Shown here one piece after another: positions 29,601-35,646 of a stretch of DNA of 48,351 bases. The DNA is from Parcubacteria group bacterium. Its GTDB lineage: Bacteria > Patescibacteriota > Minisyncoccia > Phycocordibacterales > Phycocordibacteraceae. Where the stretch lies: NCBI GenBank assembly GCA_028286545.1, contig JAQBRJ010000014.1:1-48351 (forward strand), written 5' to 3'. The translations under genes were made by a program, and so were the position numbers. The notes below the pieces were generated by a model. That model was not told the origin of the DNA and ran no database searches. It saw nothing but the letters and a program-made list of their open reading frames with translations. The first letter of the stretch is position 1. Each line of letters starts with the position of its first letter.

Positions 29601-32204
29601 AGCGATTCCACGAACCTCTCGCAGCCGCGCGGCATTGTCGTTTCGGGCAAGTACGCATATGTCGGAGCAACGGCAAATAACCGCATAACCGTAGTCGACA
29701 TCAGTAATCCGTACGCGCTCAAAGTCGTTGGTACCATTCAAGATGCAACGAACCTCGCAGGAACGGACGGTGTCTTTATACAAGGAAAATATTTGTACAC
29801 AACACCGAAGGACGGAAACATGATGAGTATCGTGGACATTAGTAATCCTGCTACGCCGGTGCTTGTGGGCCATAGTACTAACGACGCAACCAATACCAAC
29901 AACCCTCATGATGTGTACGTGGTGGGGAAATATGCGTACGTGGTTGCACAGAGCTCGCATTCATTCACGATTTTCGACATATCAGACCCAACTTCACCAA
30001 CACGCATTACAACCCTTATCGACGGCACTAATCTCGCTTCCCCTAAGCACGTGTATGTGGCGGGTCGCTATGCGTACGTAACGGATAACGGCAACAGCCG
30101 TCTTACCACGATTGACATCAGTAATGCCGCGGCTCCTGTTGTTGTGGGGTCGATAGCTGACGGAACGAATCTCGTACAGGCTCGCGGTATCTTTGTAACG
30201 GGCAAGTATGCGGTTATTGCGATGAACACAGGTGTGTCGGTTATGAGCGTCGATGGTATCGACTCTCCGGGCGGAAGTTTCGGCAACGTAAGTGCACAGA
30301 CTCTCGTTGCCACGTATGACGCACAGATTGGCGGCAGCATCTTTGCAAACGGATCGTTGAACGTGGGCGGTGGCATTAAATCTGATGGCGCGCTTAGCGT
30401 GCTCGGTGGCGGTATCACTGCAAGCACGTCGGCAGCGGACTTCCGCAATGCAAGCGGCACACCGCTCTTGCTCGTGCGTAACGACGGCAACGTAGGAATT
30501 GGCACTACCACACCAGGCTCACAGCTCACTACGACCGGCACCGTGCAGTTTGCAAACTATGGCAGTGCTGGTGCAACTGTCACGACGGATGCAAACGGAA
30601 ATATTTCAGTCTCGTCTGACGAGCGCTTGAAGAATATCAATGGCAGCTTCTCGCGCGGCCTCGCAGATATTGAGAAGCTATCGCCGATTCTCTACCATTG
30701 GAACGCGGTAAGCGGACTTGACCAGAACGGACAGTACGCTGGTTTCAGCGCGCAGAACGTGCAGAGTGCGATTCCTGAAGCCGTCGCTACGGACAATCGT
30801 GGATATTTGACGCTCGCTGATCGTCCAATAATCGCAGCGTCAGTGAATGCTATTAAGGAGCTCGCAGGACAGACAGGTGCGTTGTCGACGACCACGGCGA
30901 GCTTGGCGGGACGCCTTGCAAGCGTCGAGGCGGCGAATGTTGCAGCGGCTTCAGCACAGCAAGATGCAACACTTCCGCACGCGCTTACGGCAACAGAAAT
31001 CACCGCGCAGTCGCTTACTATCGCTGAAGGGGTTTCTGCAGGAACACTCACGACCCATAGCGTAAACGCTGACGGTACGGTTTCTGCTGCGCGCTACATT
31101 GTACCGGCAGCTGCGCAGGTGTTTACGACAGGCTCAACAACTATGGCAGCTGTGCTTCCTGCGGAAGCACTTACGGAGGACGGCATGAATGTCGATGTCT
31201 TCAAGCTCGCGAGCTACGCAGTAGCGAGCGTACAGGTTCTTGCAACTCGTACTGATTTGCTCGCGACGCGAATCGATGAAATCGATTCGCGCGTGAGTGC
31301 ACTCGAATCTGCATCGACAGCGACCTCAAGCGTAAGCCAGGATGCGCAGGGTGTACTGGGCCTCGCTGCTGCAAGCATTCAGCACATCTTTGAATCATTC
31401 GGCATCTTCATTCGCGAGGGAATCGCACAGTTCACCACGCTCGTAACGCATCAGCTTGTGTTCAGTTCAGATACCAACGGCACATCATCTGCAGCATCAG
31501 TCGTAATTCCTTCAGGACAAACTGAATTCAAGGTAAACAACACACTCATCCTCCCAACGTCTAAGATCTTCCTAACCTTCACCAGTTCAGTAAATGGTTC
31601 GTGGTACATCTCGAAGAAGGAAGCAGGAAGCTTCACCGTAACCCTCGCAAGTGCACAGTCTGCAGATGTTACCTTCGACTACTTCCTCGTGCAGACTGAA
31701 GGACAGATTGCGAGCGTTGCCGCGCCGCTTGGCTCTACACCGCCACCTGCGATACCTGCACCAACAGATGGTTCAAATGGAACAACACCGAATCCAGCAC
31801 CTGTGTCACAGGACGGCGGGCCAACCGTGAGTCTCAGCGGCGCTGCAGCAGTCCAGATTCCTCAGGGAGCATCGTGGACTGATCCAGGCGCAACAGCAAC
31901 AGCTGCTGACGGCACAGATCTCACAAGCAGCATCGCGGTTTCAGGTGGCGTCGACACTAATACACCAGGGCTCTATACCGTCACCTACCGCGCTACCGAC
32001 GCAGCAGGGAAGTTCGGGGAAGCTTCGCGCATTGTCACGGTGATTGGTGCGCCAACGGGCTCGTCAACTCCTGATTCCGGAACACCACCCACAACACCCA
32101 CGGTAACGGCAGGCCCTGCAGACTCTGGTGGAGGCGCTGGAACTGCTTCGCCAAGCGATTCCGCACCTTCAGCGGCTGCGCCAGACCCGACTCCTGCGTC
32201 GTAA
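17658..32204 (+). CDS. Giant (4848 aa) HTH-TM-fibre surface protein with peptidase-S74 intramolecular chaperone domain
   Basis: Single uninterrupted ORF; N-term STKIASELSGYNSDYLGRVCREGKIKGTQVGRAWLIDKESL; TM RPLVAAAVALVFTAGTAYA; repeated GNVGIGTTSP phage-tail-fibre-like motifs; SDERLKNI...YAGFSAQNVQSAIPEAV S74 signature; Ig-like PxVSLSGAAAVQIPQGASWTDPGATATAADGTDLTSSI. Confidence 0.9.
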   Translation: MPDLSKNQISTSLVSTKIASELSGYNSDYLGRVCREGKIKGTQVGRAWLIDKESLLQFVESQQERKRELAQQTAKVREQEYKTANKTTPVFDGVKNATQKATQKATEAARAVISPIQRSHFSGSARGVQRAHATRVNRPLVAAAVALVFTAGTAYASTAPQLQEMLARMPENIQHVADAVMRPRVIDDSFRITDATPAQKIVAAEFAVPNAKNISRGFAYATGAKSNTYAQTFAAASVGDSNNSDATFASHFSTEENARVAHTRIALVTDAIAHPSHMAVSLVQGYVQTGANIFATAHTIGDTYLAMVYGVADSSLATAAVARDVVANAPTNTNALLALYERGTYAWVDASHTVAEVSAGTIYNTGGTIGGLATAAPGAIVHAREALANAWVDRSLALANAAADSQTAAGTKALAVADSIGSSYLGAVDTSGNVVGGALASAVAALPNASEVSPVISAPAQQAVATAQNAGHTLAAAVPAMPEHVSFSTISDLTQDTMLGMAGKVMAWADTNSGNTQSASVISFAPISWQRTIQRIFVAGGEIAQALVHASVRAIADTFSLPGAFSPELAVVPFGPTQTIALPQPTNLGGANGVALGNDSSSASGSYTGGATGPTTYIQNIINNFSKDAFGTSFNDAVLAIVGPYVQHSIDSAIGSVRSNGGGGTTVVTGSTPANVVVQGGSASLASLDVSGSTTLNTLTTTGVTTLATTTVNGDLNITGTISAGSLAVSSITSNGPVIAPYFTATSTVATSTFPNLAATNADITNATLGNATSTNFFTTNLSAAAANITNAVFGSFVANLANITSATITNLTGTNSQFVNSTTTNATTTNLFATNGVINNATSTNLFATNVSGTNATFGNATTTNLFATIASAVTGFFDNLFATNAQFVNSTTTNATTTNFFATNGFINTLASAVANIASAVITNLTGTNSQFVNSTTTNSVATNATTTNLTATNASLTNALITNGTSTNFAATNLTGTNAQFTNATSTNFFSTLGSFTNAIFGSFVATLANITTATITNLSGTNSVFVNATTTNATTTNLFATNATTTNLVTSNLTGTSAQFTHATTSDFAVTGTVGSNLIPSLNNQYDIGSPGATWSNGYFDSIHVANFFVASTSIDGTASNVFSINSDNATADTEDSSISFDRGSISPNALLTWNSTLDRFEFNMPVQAPSLTASTTFTLGTSTFSSLLGAGLSNVGGALTVTVSTTSLALDSSYFKQGGNSFGSTAILGTTDNNSLNILTNNSVAGTFLANGFLGLGTTSPVERLSVAGNALISGSLKAASLITTGNANVNSLTIGSLSGFLKATAGAVSTALVDLSTDVTSTLPVGNGGTGATSLTGLLVGNGTGAFTATTLSSGIASQISDETGTGALVFATSPTFGGTAIFNNVTATSATSTNFASTNTAITNLTATNLTVGGSTFTSLLGSGLANVGGVLTATTSTSTLALDSQYFKQGGNAFGALATLGTTDNNALIFETNSLERIRINTSGQLVSNIASSAGTPAFTWSSDLTTGLFHPAINQIGFSTGGIQRAVIDGNGNLGLGTTTPFAKLTIIGDLSLSGGIYDNNLTRGTLGQILQTTGTGVQWVGTSTLGLQPAGNYITALTGDVSASGPGSAAATLATVNSNTGSFGSSTAIPTFTVNGKGLITAAGSVAVIAPAGTLTGTTLASNVVSSSLTSVGTLTALTVSGATTLGNLTAALATTTSLTTTNFILGGSTFTSLLGSGLSNVGGTLSVSTSSLALDTTYFKQNGNSFGATASLGTNDNNDLVFKTNSLERLRVNTSGQLVSNIASAAGTPAFTWTSDLTTGIFHPANNNVAISTGGIERLRVDGNGFIGVGTTTASRTLTVAGDIGLTGALYAGNTSAGTAGQILQTTGTGIQWTSTSTLGLQPSGNYITALTGDISATGPGSAAATLATVNSNTGSFGSSTAIPTFTVNGKGLITAAGTVVVIAPAGTLTGTTLASNVLASSLTSVGTLSSLTVSGTSALGNLTAALATTTSLTTTNFILGGSTFTSLLGTGLVNTAGVLSISTSSLALDTNYFKQGGNSFGATAQLGTIDNNDLVFQTNNVERLRINTSGQLVSNIASAAGTPAFTWTSDLTTGIFHPASNNIGFTTGGIQRAVIDGNGNLGVGTSSPSARLTVKGVGTTTGINFQTTNSNNAALFTILDNGNVGIGTTSPVVALHLASSTASTQLRIESGQNTGLARIQFLNDLGTTASVAYTGSANANTAIFSIPDQLYLNGAGTGGVTINAGGASGVIRFATGGTAFSNERLRIDAAGNVGIGSTTPLSTLSVTGTGITNPFTIASSSGLSLFSINPSGAALFNNQAGSIGTVLQSFGAGAAPQWVSTSTLGFASGTSLGSANQVAYYNSSGVLGGTAGFIFDGTNLSVGGTITATGQHIGIGGTGAAGTPSYTFASDLTTGIFHPASNNIGFSTGGIQRAVIDGNGNFGIATTSPLAKLDVYGTAGTADIFAISSSSNARLFTVTSGGNVGIGTSSPATKLSIQAAAPSITLNNTTSGGSAFLIRNGSIGNTRFDIFDAKNNISMLTIDRNDGNAGQVMIGTSSNSAPGNNSRLFVYGGANGANIDMMGDPSLSGGIGDQSQVEAEGADWGLGALGNTNSIAIRYFGNSFPNALGNWAGVTTHNTGVLDFGTASNAVIRTSTSTPIIVGINNVETLRFTSLGLSIGTTSAFAALTLGGDLSISGGIYDRSATRGTSGQILQTTGTGVQWVGTSTLGLQPAGNYITALTGDITATGPGSVAATLATVNSNTGSFGSSTAIPNFTVNGKGLITAAGSSAVIAPAGTLTGTTLASNVVSSSLTSVGTLTALTVSGATTLGNLTAALATTTSLTTTNFILGGSTFTSLLGTGLVNTGGTLTVSTTSNALGFDTTYFKQNGNAFAGLATLGTTDSNALRFITGGTERARFDTSGNFGIGTTTPNSLLEVSGSDTSTALTTFDPAVALSIVNRSTTNNTFAALAFRTQDLTNNSATSTAQILGINTSHTAGRASGALAFQTLNSGVLSEVMRITNTGRVGIGITIPTSILSVFEATPTVSTTTTGTSATSLLTINGGFGGDTSSSGSSVFAGNGATITLVTGTGGSVTGNPTTGFAGTGGDFIVSAGAGGQITGLPTSGTGGAGGSINLTAGGGGQGFTADGIAGNVNITGGVSASGVGGAGTGGGYVSISGGAGGGSGLNGGNVYVFGGGPGFASSAGNVVLGLNPSGTVRANIGVGTSSPVAKLDVYGTAGTADIFAISSSSNSRLLTISSAGFVGIGSSTPSKTLSITGDLSLSGGFFDSLSSSGSNGFVLQSTGSATKWVATSTLGFSSGGGATAAGTSGQVAYFNGASSLVGTSGFTFDGTNLSVGGTITATGQYIGIGGTGVPGTPSYSFTGDLTTGIFHPAANTLAFSTNGTERGRFDSAGNFGIGSSTPLSTLSVSGTGTTNPFTVASSSGNSLLTVLSNGNVGIGSSTPNYLLSVAGQTLIGSAGFPTGSLGATFNTYTTDLNTFSLGSSFQSTGSINAAGSFQSLQFNVTDSGGNNVNTMQGLNGLAVKSTSGSVTALIAIQASPRLTGTATAITMEGYRSQVRTPAGTAASTTIDFSATAATSGGVITSAYGVRVVSKKVTGVVTGYGIGTDGATDLNYFMGSTGVGTTSPAAKLDVYGAAGTADIFAISSSSNSRLLTVTSSGNLGIGTSTPSKKLTVSGDEYLTGGFFDSTFSAGTLGMVLQSTGTSTLWVATSTLGISGTNYFTNSGASTYLSTGTNLGIGTSTPAARLDVYGVGGTADIFTISSSSNSRLLTVTSSGNLGVGSSSPFARLTVAGSGTTAATTNFQTTNSSNSPLFTILDNGNVGIATSTPADRLAVTGGNIVQTVSTGASVKGTLINSAFAGGIGVVVSGKYAYIAASSASAVSIVDISNPTAPTLVGSVVDATNLAGVFGIAVSGKYAYVTANNNQRVTVVDISNPKAPVVVSNLSDSTNLSQPRGIVVSGKYAYVGATANNRITVVDISNPYALKVVGTIQDATNLAGTDGVFIQGKYLYTTPKDGNMMSIVDISNPATPVLVGHSTNDATNTNNPHDVYVVGKYAYVVAQSSHSFTIFDISDPTSPTRITTLIDGTNLASPKHVYVAGRYAYVTDNGNSRLTTIDISNAAAPVVVGSIADGTNLVQARGIFVTGKYAVIAMNTGVSVMSVDGIDSPGGSFGNVSAQTLVATYDAQIGGSIFANGSLNVGGGIKSDGALSVLGGGITASTSAADFRNASGTPLLLVRNDGNVGIGTTTPGSQLTTTGTVQFANYGSAGATVTTDANGNISVSSDERLKNINGSFSRGLADIEKLSPILYHWNAVSGLDQNGQYAGFSAQNVQSAIPEAVATDNRGYLTLADRPIIAASVNAIKELAGQTGALSTTTASLAGRLASVEAANVAAASAQQDATLPHALTATEITAQSLTIAEGVSAGTLTTHSVNADGTVSAARYIVPAAAQVFTTGSTTMAAVLPAEALTEDGMNVDVFKLASYAVASVQVLATRTDLLATRIDEIDSRVSALESASTATSSVSQDAQGVLGLAAASIQHIFESFGIFIREGIAQFTTLVTHQLVFSSDTNGTSSAASVVIPSGQTEFKVNNTLILPTSKIFLTFTSSVNGSWYISKKEAGSFTVTLASAQSADVTFDYFLVQTEGQIASVAAPLGSTPPPAIPAPTDGSNGTTPNPAPVSQDGGPTVSLSGAAAVQIPQGASWTDPGATATAADGTDLTSSIAVSGGVDTNTPGLYTVTYRATDAAGKFGEASRIVTVIGAPTGSSTPDSGTPPTTPTVTAGPADSGGGAGTASPSDSAPSAAAPDPTPAS
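19900..20870 (+). repeat. Asn/Thr-rich short repeats (TNATTTNLFATN-type) in the giant protein
   Basis: Recurring AxNxTTTNxFATN / LTGTNSQFVNSTTTN units by direct reading. Confidence 0.85.
22017..23786 (+). repeat. Two complete 885-bp (295-aa) in-frame tandem units, followed by a partial third from 23787
   Basis: Codon for Y of YFKQ(G/N)GN at 22017, 22902, 23787 (period 885); GGCCAGCTCG at 22131, 23016, 23901 (period 885). Confidence 0.92.
26151..26236 (+). repeat. 86-bp stretch identical to 22713-22798 within the giant gene
   Basis: ACCGCCTTGACCGTCTCAGGTGCTACTACTCTTGGAAATCTCACTGCAGCACTTGCAACGACCACTTCACTCACGACAACCAACTT at both sites, offset 3438 bp (in frame). Confidence 0.88.
26880..27330 (+). 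other. Gly-rich segment of the giant protein
   Basis: GGFGGDTSSSGSS...GTGGAGGSINLTAGGGGQGF...GGAGTGGGYVSISGGAGGGSGLNGGNVYVFGGGPG. Confidence 0.8.
29340..30265 (+). other. LVIVD-type beta-propeller repeats (about 7 units of about 46 aa) in the giant protein
   Basis: Seven serial G(I/V)xVxGKYAYVxxxxxxxxxxVDISNPxAPxxVGxxxDxTNL units. Confidence 0.82.
30600..30900 (+). other. Peptidase S74 / chaperone-of-endosialidase domain within the giant protein
   Basis: NISVSSDERLKNINGSFSRGLADIEKLSPILYHWN...QYAGFSAQNVQSAIPEAVATDNRGYLTLADRPIIAASVNAIKEL; Ser (codon at 30615, aa 4320) and Lys (codon at 30630, aa 4325) at the spacing of the S74 dyad. Confidence 0.85.
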
Positions 32205-32214
32205 TTAGCTCTGA

Positions 32215-32220
32215 TATACT
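32215..32220 (+). promoter_or_regulatory. -10 box TATACT, 9 nt before ATG at 32230
   Basis: TATACT-ATACAGAAT-ATG. Confidence 0.55.
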
Positions 32221-32229
32221 ATACAGAAT

Positions 32230-32508
32230 ATGGCTGGAGTAACGTTTGAAGAAGAAGTATCCTCACCCTCACACGCGTACGCTGCCCCGTCGGGGGCAAA
32301 GAGTATAACCAAATGGCTGGTAGCTAAGGGTTTCGCAAAGACAGAATCTGGCGCGAATAAGCTTTTAATAGGATTCTCTATTGCCTCAATCGTGATTGCG
32401 ATGGGACTGTTTCTTTTTGCGCCAAAGGAGAAGGTAACGCCAAATAGCGCTGCAGATCGAGCACGACTTGAAGCTTCTACACCTCTGTCTCCATTAATTC
32501 ATCGATAA
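32230..32508 (+). CDS. Small single-TM protein with N-terminal GVTFEEE motif
   Basis: MAGVTFEEEVSSPS...NKLLIGFSIASIVIAMGLFLFAPKEK; resembles the 35399 ORF. Confidence 0.75.
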   Translation: MAGVTFEEEVSSPSHAYAAPSGAKSITKWLVAKGFAKTESGANKLLIGFSIASIVIAMGLFLFAPKEKVTPNSAADRARLEASTPLSPLIHR

Positions 32509-32522
32509 TAATGATGCATGGT

Positions 32523-33011
32523 ATGTATTCACGCGAGGAATCAAAAAAAGGCTTCACCCTTATTGAGCTTCTCGTAGTTATAGCAATCATTGGGCTCCTT
32601 TCCAGCGTCGTACTTGCTTCCGTTAATGCTGCACGCGTAAAAGCAAAAGACGCTGCTATCAAAAGTCAGGTCCGACAGCTGGTAACGGTTATGGCTCTCG
32701 AATACAGCGAGACAGGTACCTATACCAATCTCGAAAGTGGGACATGGCGTTACACGGCAGCAGATTGTAATAGCGGTTTTTCTGGTAACTACGCAGTCAG
32801 TGCAAAAAATATGTGCGTAGCAATACTTTCAAATACAGACAGATTATTCACGGGTAACGCGGTAGATCCTATAGGAAAGTTTTCTATAATGGCATCACTT
32901 CCTGGCAAAGGCACCTATTTCTGTAGCGGTAGTTCAGGGGCTAGTTCTGACGTAGAACCTGCTCCCAATGGGTCTGGTTGGGCCAATGCCGGTTGCTACT
33001 CGAACCCATAA
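32523..33011 (+). CDS. Type IV prepilin-like protein
   Basis: SKKGFTLIELLVVIAIIGLLSSVVLASVNAARVKAKDAA: class III signal peptide with Glu+5. Confidence 0.9.
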   Translation: MYSREESKKGFTLIELLVVIAIIGLLSSVVLASVNAARVKAKDAAIKSQVRQLVTVMALEYSETGTYTNLESGTWRYTAADCNSGFSGNYAVSAKNMCVAILSNTDRLFTGNAVDPIGKFSIMASLPGKGTYFCSGSSGASSDVEPAPNGSGWANAGCYSNP

Positions 33012-33070
33012 TCTGGCGTTACGGTCGTGCATGCTAAGATTTACTCATATCAAACATTCTTCTTTTTTCT

Positions 33071-34084
33071 ATGAAACCTGTACGCGTTGCTATTAATGGA
33101 TTCGGTCGTATTGGTCGCGCATTTGTGCGCCAGGCATACGATCGTCCTGAAATCGAGATTGTTGCAGTGAACGATCTCGGCTCTCTTGAGAACCTCGCCT
33201 ATTTGCTGAAATACGACACCGTCTACAAACGCGCACCATTTCCAGTTGAAGCGAAAGACGGAAAGCTTTTTATAAATAATAAGGAAGTAGCATTTGTTTC
33301 TGAAAAAGAACCAACACTGCTTCCATGGAAGTCCTTGAACGTCGATGTGGTCATTGAATCAACGGGATTCTTTACCGACTACGAAAAAGCAAATGCGCAC
33401 ATTACAGCAGGCGCACGTCGCGTAGTAATTTCTGCACCCGTTAAAGACGAGAATCCACTCGGCGCAACTATCCTTATGGGTCTCGATGAAAGCAAACTCG
33501 CAACGTGTGCGATCACCAGCAATGCGTCGTGTACGACGAACTCTGCGTCGCCCGTGATTGCCATTCTTGATGAAGCTATTGGTATTGAGAAGGCGATTCT
33601 GTCGACGACCCATGCGTACACGGCGAGCCAAGCTATTGTGGACGGACCATCGAAGAAGGATATGAAAGAGGGCCGCGCAGCGGCCCAGAACATCGTACCT
33701 ACTTCAACCGGTGCTGCTATCGCAGTAACCAAAGCCTACCCAAGCCTTGCAGGGAAGTTCGACGGCATCAGTCTTCGCGTGCCTGTTCCTGCAGGCTCTA
33801 TTGCTGACATCACTTTCATTGCAAAGCGCGCTACGACCGTAGAAGAGGTGAATGACATTCTTCGCGCGGCTGCACAGCAGCCGCGCTGGACGGGCATCTT
33901 CAACGCAACCGACGAAGACCTCGTTTCAAGCGATATCATCGGCGAACGTTTTGCCTCTATCGCTGACCTCGGCAGTACGCGCGTCGTCGACGGCAATCTT
34001 GTGAAGGTGCTCGCCTGGTACGACAACGAAGCAGGGTATACCCACACGCTCGTCGAACACGCCATTAAGGCAGGAAACGCGTAA
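33071..34084 (+). CDS. gap: Glyceraldehyde-3-phosphate dehydrogenase
   Basis: VAINGFGRIGRAFVRQAY, SNASCTTNSASPVIAIL, STTHAYTASQAIVDGPSKKDMKEGRAAAQNIVPTSTGAA, WYDNEAGYTHTLVEH. Confidence 0.96.
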   Translation: MKPVRVAINGFGRIGRAFVRQAYDRPEIEIVAVNDLGSLENLAYLLKYDTVYKRAPFPVEAKDGKLFINNKEVAFVSEKEPTLLPWKSLNVDVVIESTGFFTDYEKANAHITAGARRVVISAPVKDENPLGATILMGLDESKLATCAITSNASCTTNSASPVIAILDEAIGIEKAILSTTHAYTASQAIVDGPSKKDMKEGRAAAQNIVPTSTGAAIAVTKAYPSLAGKFDGISLRVPVPAGSIADITFIAKRATTVEEVNDILRAAAQQPRWTGIFNATDEDLVSSDIIGERFASIADLGSTRVVDGNLVKVLAWYDNEAGYTHTLVEHAIKAGNA

Positions 34085-34128
34085 CCTCGTTACTCAAATC
34101 TTCACGTCCTGCAGTCTATCTTTATCTT

Positions 34129-34611
34129 ATGAAAATTTACCTTTCGTGCGACCATGCAGGCTTTAGGCTCAAGAGCGCATTGCTTGAGCACTTGCCGCTC
34201 CTTGGTCACGAGGTAGAAGACTGCGGCGCGTATGAGCTTAACCCAGACGACGACTATCCAGATTTCGTAACGCCTATGGCGCATAAGGTTGCCGCTGACA
34301 CCGGCGCCTTCGGTATCATTTGTGGCGGCAGCGGACAAGGAGAGGCGATGTGTGCGAACCGCATTCCCGGCGTACGCGCTGCGGTCTTCTATGGCCCCAT
34401 GCGCGTTACCGAAACACTCGACCGTGAAGGAGGTCACTCTGAGAATGGTCTCGATGCAGTGCGCCTCCCACGTCGTCACAATAATGCGAACATTCTCTCC
34501 ATTGGTGCACGCTTTGTTTCCATAACAGAAGCAAGCGAAGCGGCGGAAGAATTCATCAAGACTGATTTTACGGGCGATGAGCGCCATGTGAGGCGTTTGG
34601 AAAAATTCTAG
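34129..34611 (+). CDS. rpiB: Ribose-5-phosphate isomerase B-family (RpiB/LacA/LacB)
   Basis: KIYLSCDHAGFRLKSAL, YPDFVTPMAHKVAAD, FGIICGGSGQGEAMCANRIPGVRAAVFYG. Confidence 0.9.
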   Translation: MKIYLSCDHAGFRLKSALLEHLPLLGHEVEDCGAYELNPDDDYPDFVTPMAHKVAADTGAFGIICGGSGQGEAMCANRIPGVRAAVFYGPMRVTETLDREGGHSENGLDAVRLPRRHNNANILSIGARFVSITEASEAAEEFIKTDFTGDERHVRRLEKF

Positions 34612-34641
34612 CAGTCTTGCATTTTCGCTCCCAACGTCCGC

Positions 34642-34647
34642 TATACT
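34642..34647 (+). promoter_or_regulatory. -10 box TATACT, 8 nt before ATG at 34656
   Basis: TATACT-ATATAGGT-ATG. Confidence 0.55.
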
Positions 34648-34655
34648 ATATAGGT

Positions 34656-35378
34656 ATGAGCGTCATTATTCCCGCTATCCTCCCAACGTCACGCGAAGAC
34701 CTCGACCAGAAGCTCTTGCAACTGCAAGGAATAACAACTGATGTACAAATAGACAGCGTGGACGGACGCTACGTGAGCCCTGCGTCGTGGCCGTACCTCG
34801 GGCATTCGCCAACCGAAGCGCTTGCGTCGCTCGAAGATGATGCGTTTTCATATTTAGGCAGCATCAATTGTGAAGTAGACCTCATGGTTGAACACCCGGA
34901 AGCGGCCATCGCGAGCTTTGTGCGTGCAGGTGCTAATCGTATTACTGTTCATGCAGAAACTGCGCTCAATCTCCCGAAGCTCATTCAAGATTTTCAAACT
35001 ACCTATGGGCACGATAAAGGATTCACCCCGAACCTTCTTTCTCTTGGTCTTGCGATCAATGTCGCTACGGACACCACGCTCATCGAACCATTCCTTGATC
35101 GCATCGATTACGTCCAATTTATGGACATCTCCTCTATCGGCAAGCAAGGCGAACCGTTCAATCGTGCGGTACTTCCGAAAATAGCAGCATTCCATCGCAA
35201 GTACCCTGACATGTCGATACAGGTAGATGGTGGCGTCTCGCTTACTACAGCGCCTGATTTGCTTCGCGCAGGTGTTTCGCGCTTGGTTGTAGGTTCGGCG
35301 CTTTGGAAAGCGCCGAACCTTGCTCAAGCATTTACTGAGTTCACAGAACTTGCTCAGCACTACGGCCTATATTCTTGA
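34656..35378 (+). CDS. rpe: Ribulose-phosphate 3-epimerase-family protein (divergent)
   Basis: IIPAILPTSREDLDQKL, IDSVDGRYVSP, CEVDLMVEHPE, ANRITVHAET, SIQVDGGVSLTTAPDLLRAGVSRLVVGSALW. Confidence 0.82.
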   Translation: MSVIIPAILPTSREDLDQKLLQLQGITTDVQIDSVDGRYVSPASWPYLGHSPTEALASLEDDAFSYLGSINCEVDLMVEHPEAAIASFVRAGANRITVHAETALNLPKLIQDFQTTYGHDKGFTPNLLSLGLAINVATDTTLIEPFLDRIDYVQFMDISSIGKQGEPFNRAVLPKIAAFHRKYPDMSIQVDGGVSLTTAPDLLRAGVSRLVVGSALWKAPNLAQAFTEFTELAQHYGLYS

Positions 35379-35383
35379 TCTGA

Positions 35384-35389
35384 TATACT
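35384..35389 (+). promoter_or_regulatory. -10 box TATACT, 9 nt before ATG at 35399
   Basis: TATACT-AATACCATT-ATG. Confidence 0.55.
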
Positions 35390-35398
35390 AATACCATT

Positions 35399-35644
35399 AT
35401 GGAAGGGGTTTCATTTGAAGAAGAAAAGATAGTTGCCCGCCAATCATTCGGGCCATCAAAAAAGAGCCCCGGCTTTGCCGACCGTATGGTGAATTGGGGC
35501 GTGGTAAAGACGGCTCGCCAAGGGGAAGTCGTATTACTCATCATTGCCGTAGTCGCACTACTTGCCGCTGGAACCATTTATTTTTCTAAGCTGCGCGCAG
35601 CACCAGCACCGCAGACGCCACAAAGTAAAGGCTGGCCACGATAA
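35399..35644 (+). CDS. Small single-TM protein with N-terminal GVSFEEE motif
   Basis: MEGVSFEEEKIVARQ...VVLLIIAVVALLAAGTIYF; resembles the 32230 ORF. Confidence 0.75.
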   Translation: MEGVSFEEEKIVARQSFGPSKKSPGFADRMVNWGVVKTARQGEVVLLIIAVVALLAAGTIYFSKLRAAPAPQTPQSKGWPR

Positions 35645-35646
35645 CT

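Noticed and set aside
17658-32204. Prophage tail-fibre locus
   Set aside because: Tail-fibre-like motifs are present, but there are no capsid, terminase, portal, tape-measure or integrase genes nearby and the protein has an HTH-TM N-terminus, so a host surface protein is more likely.
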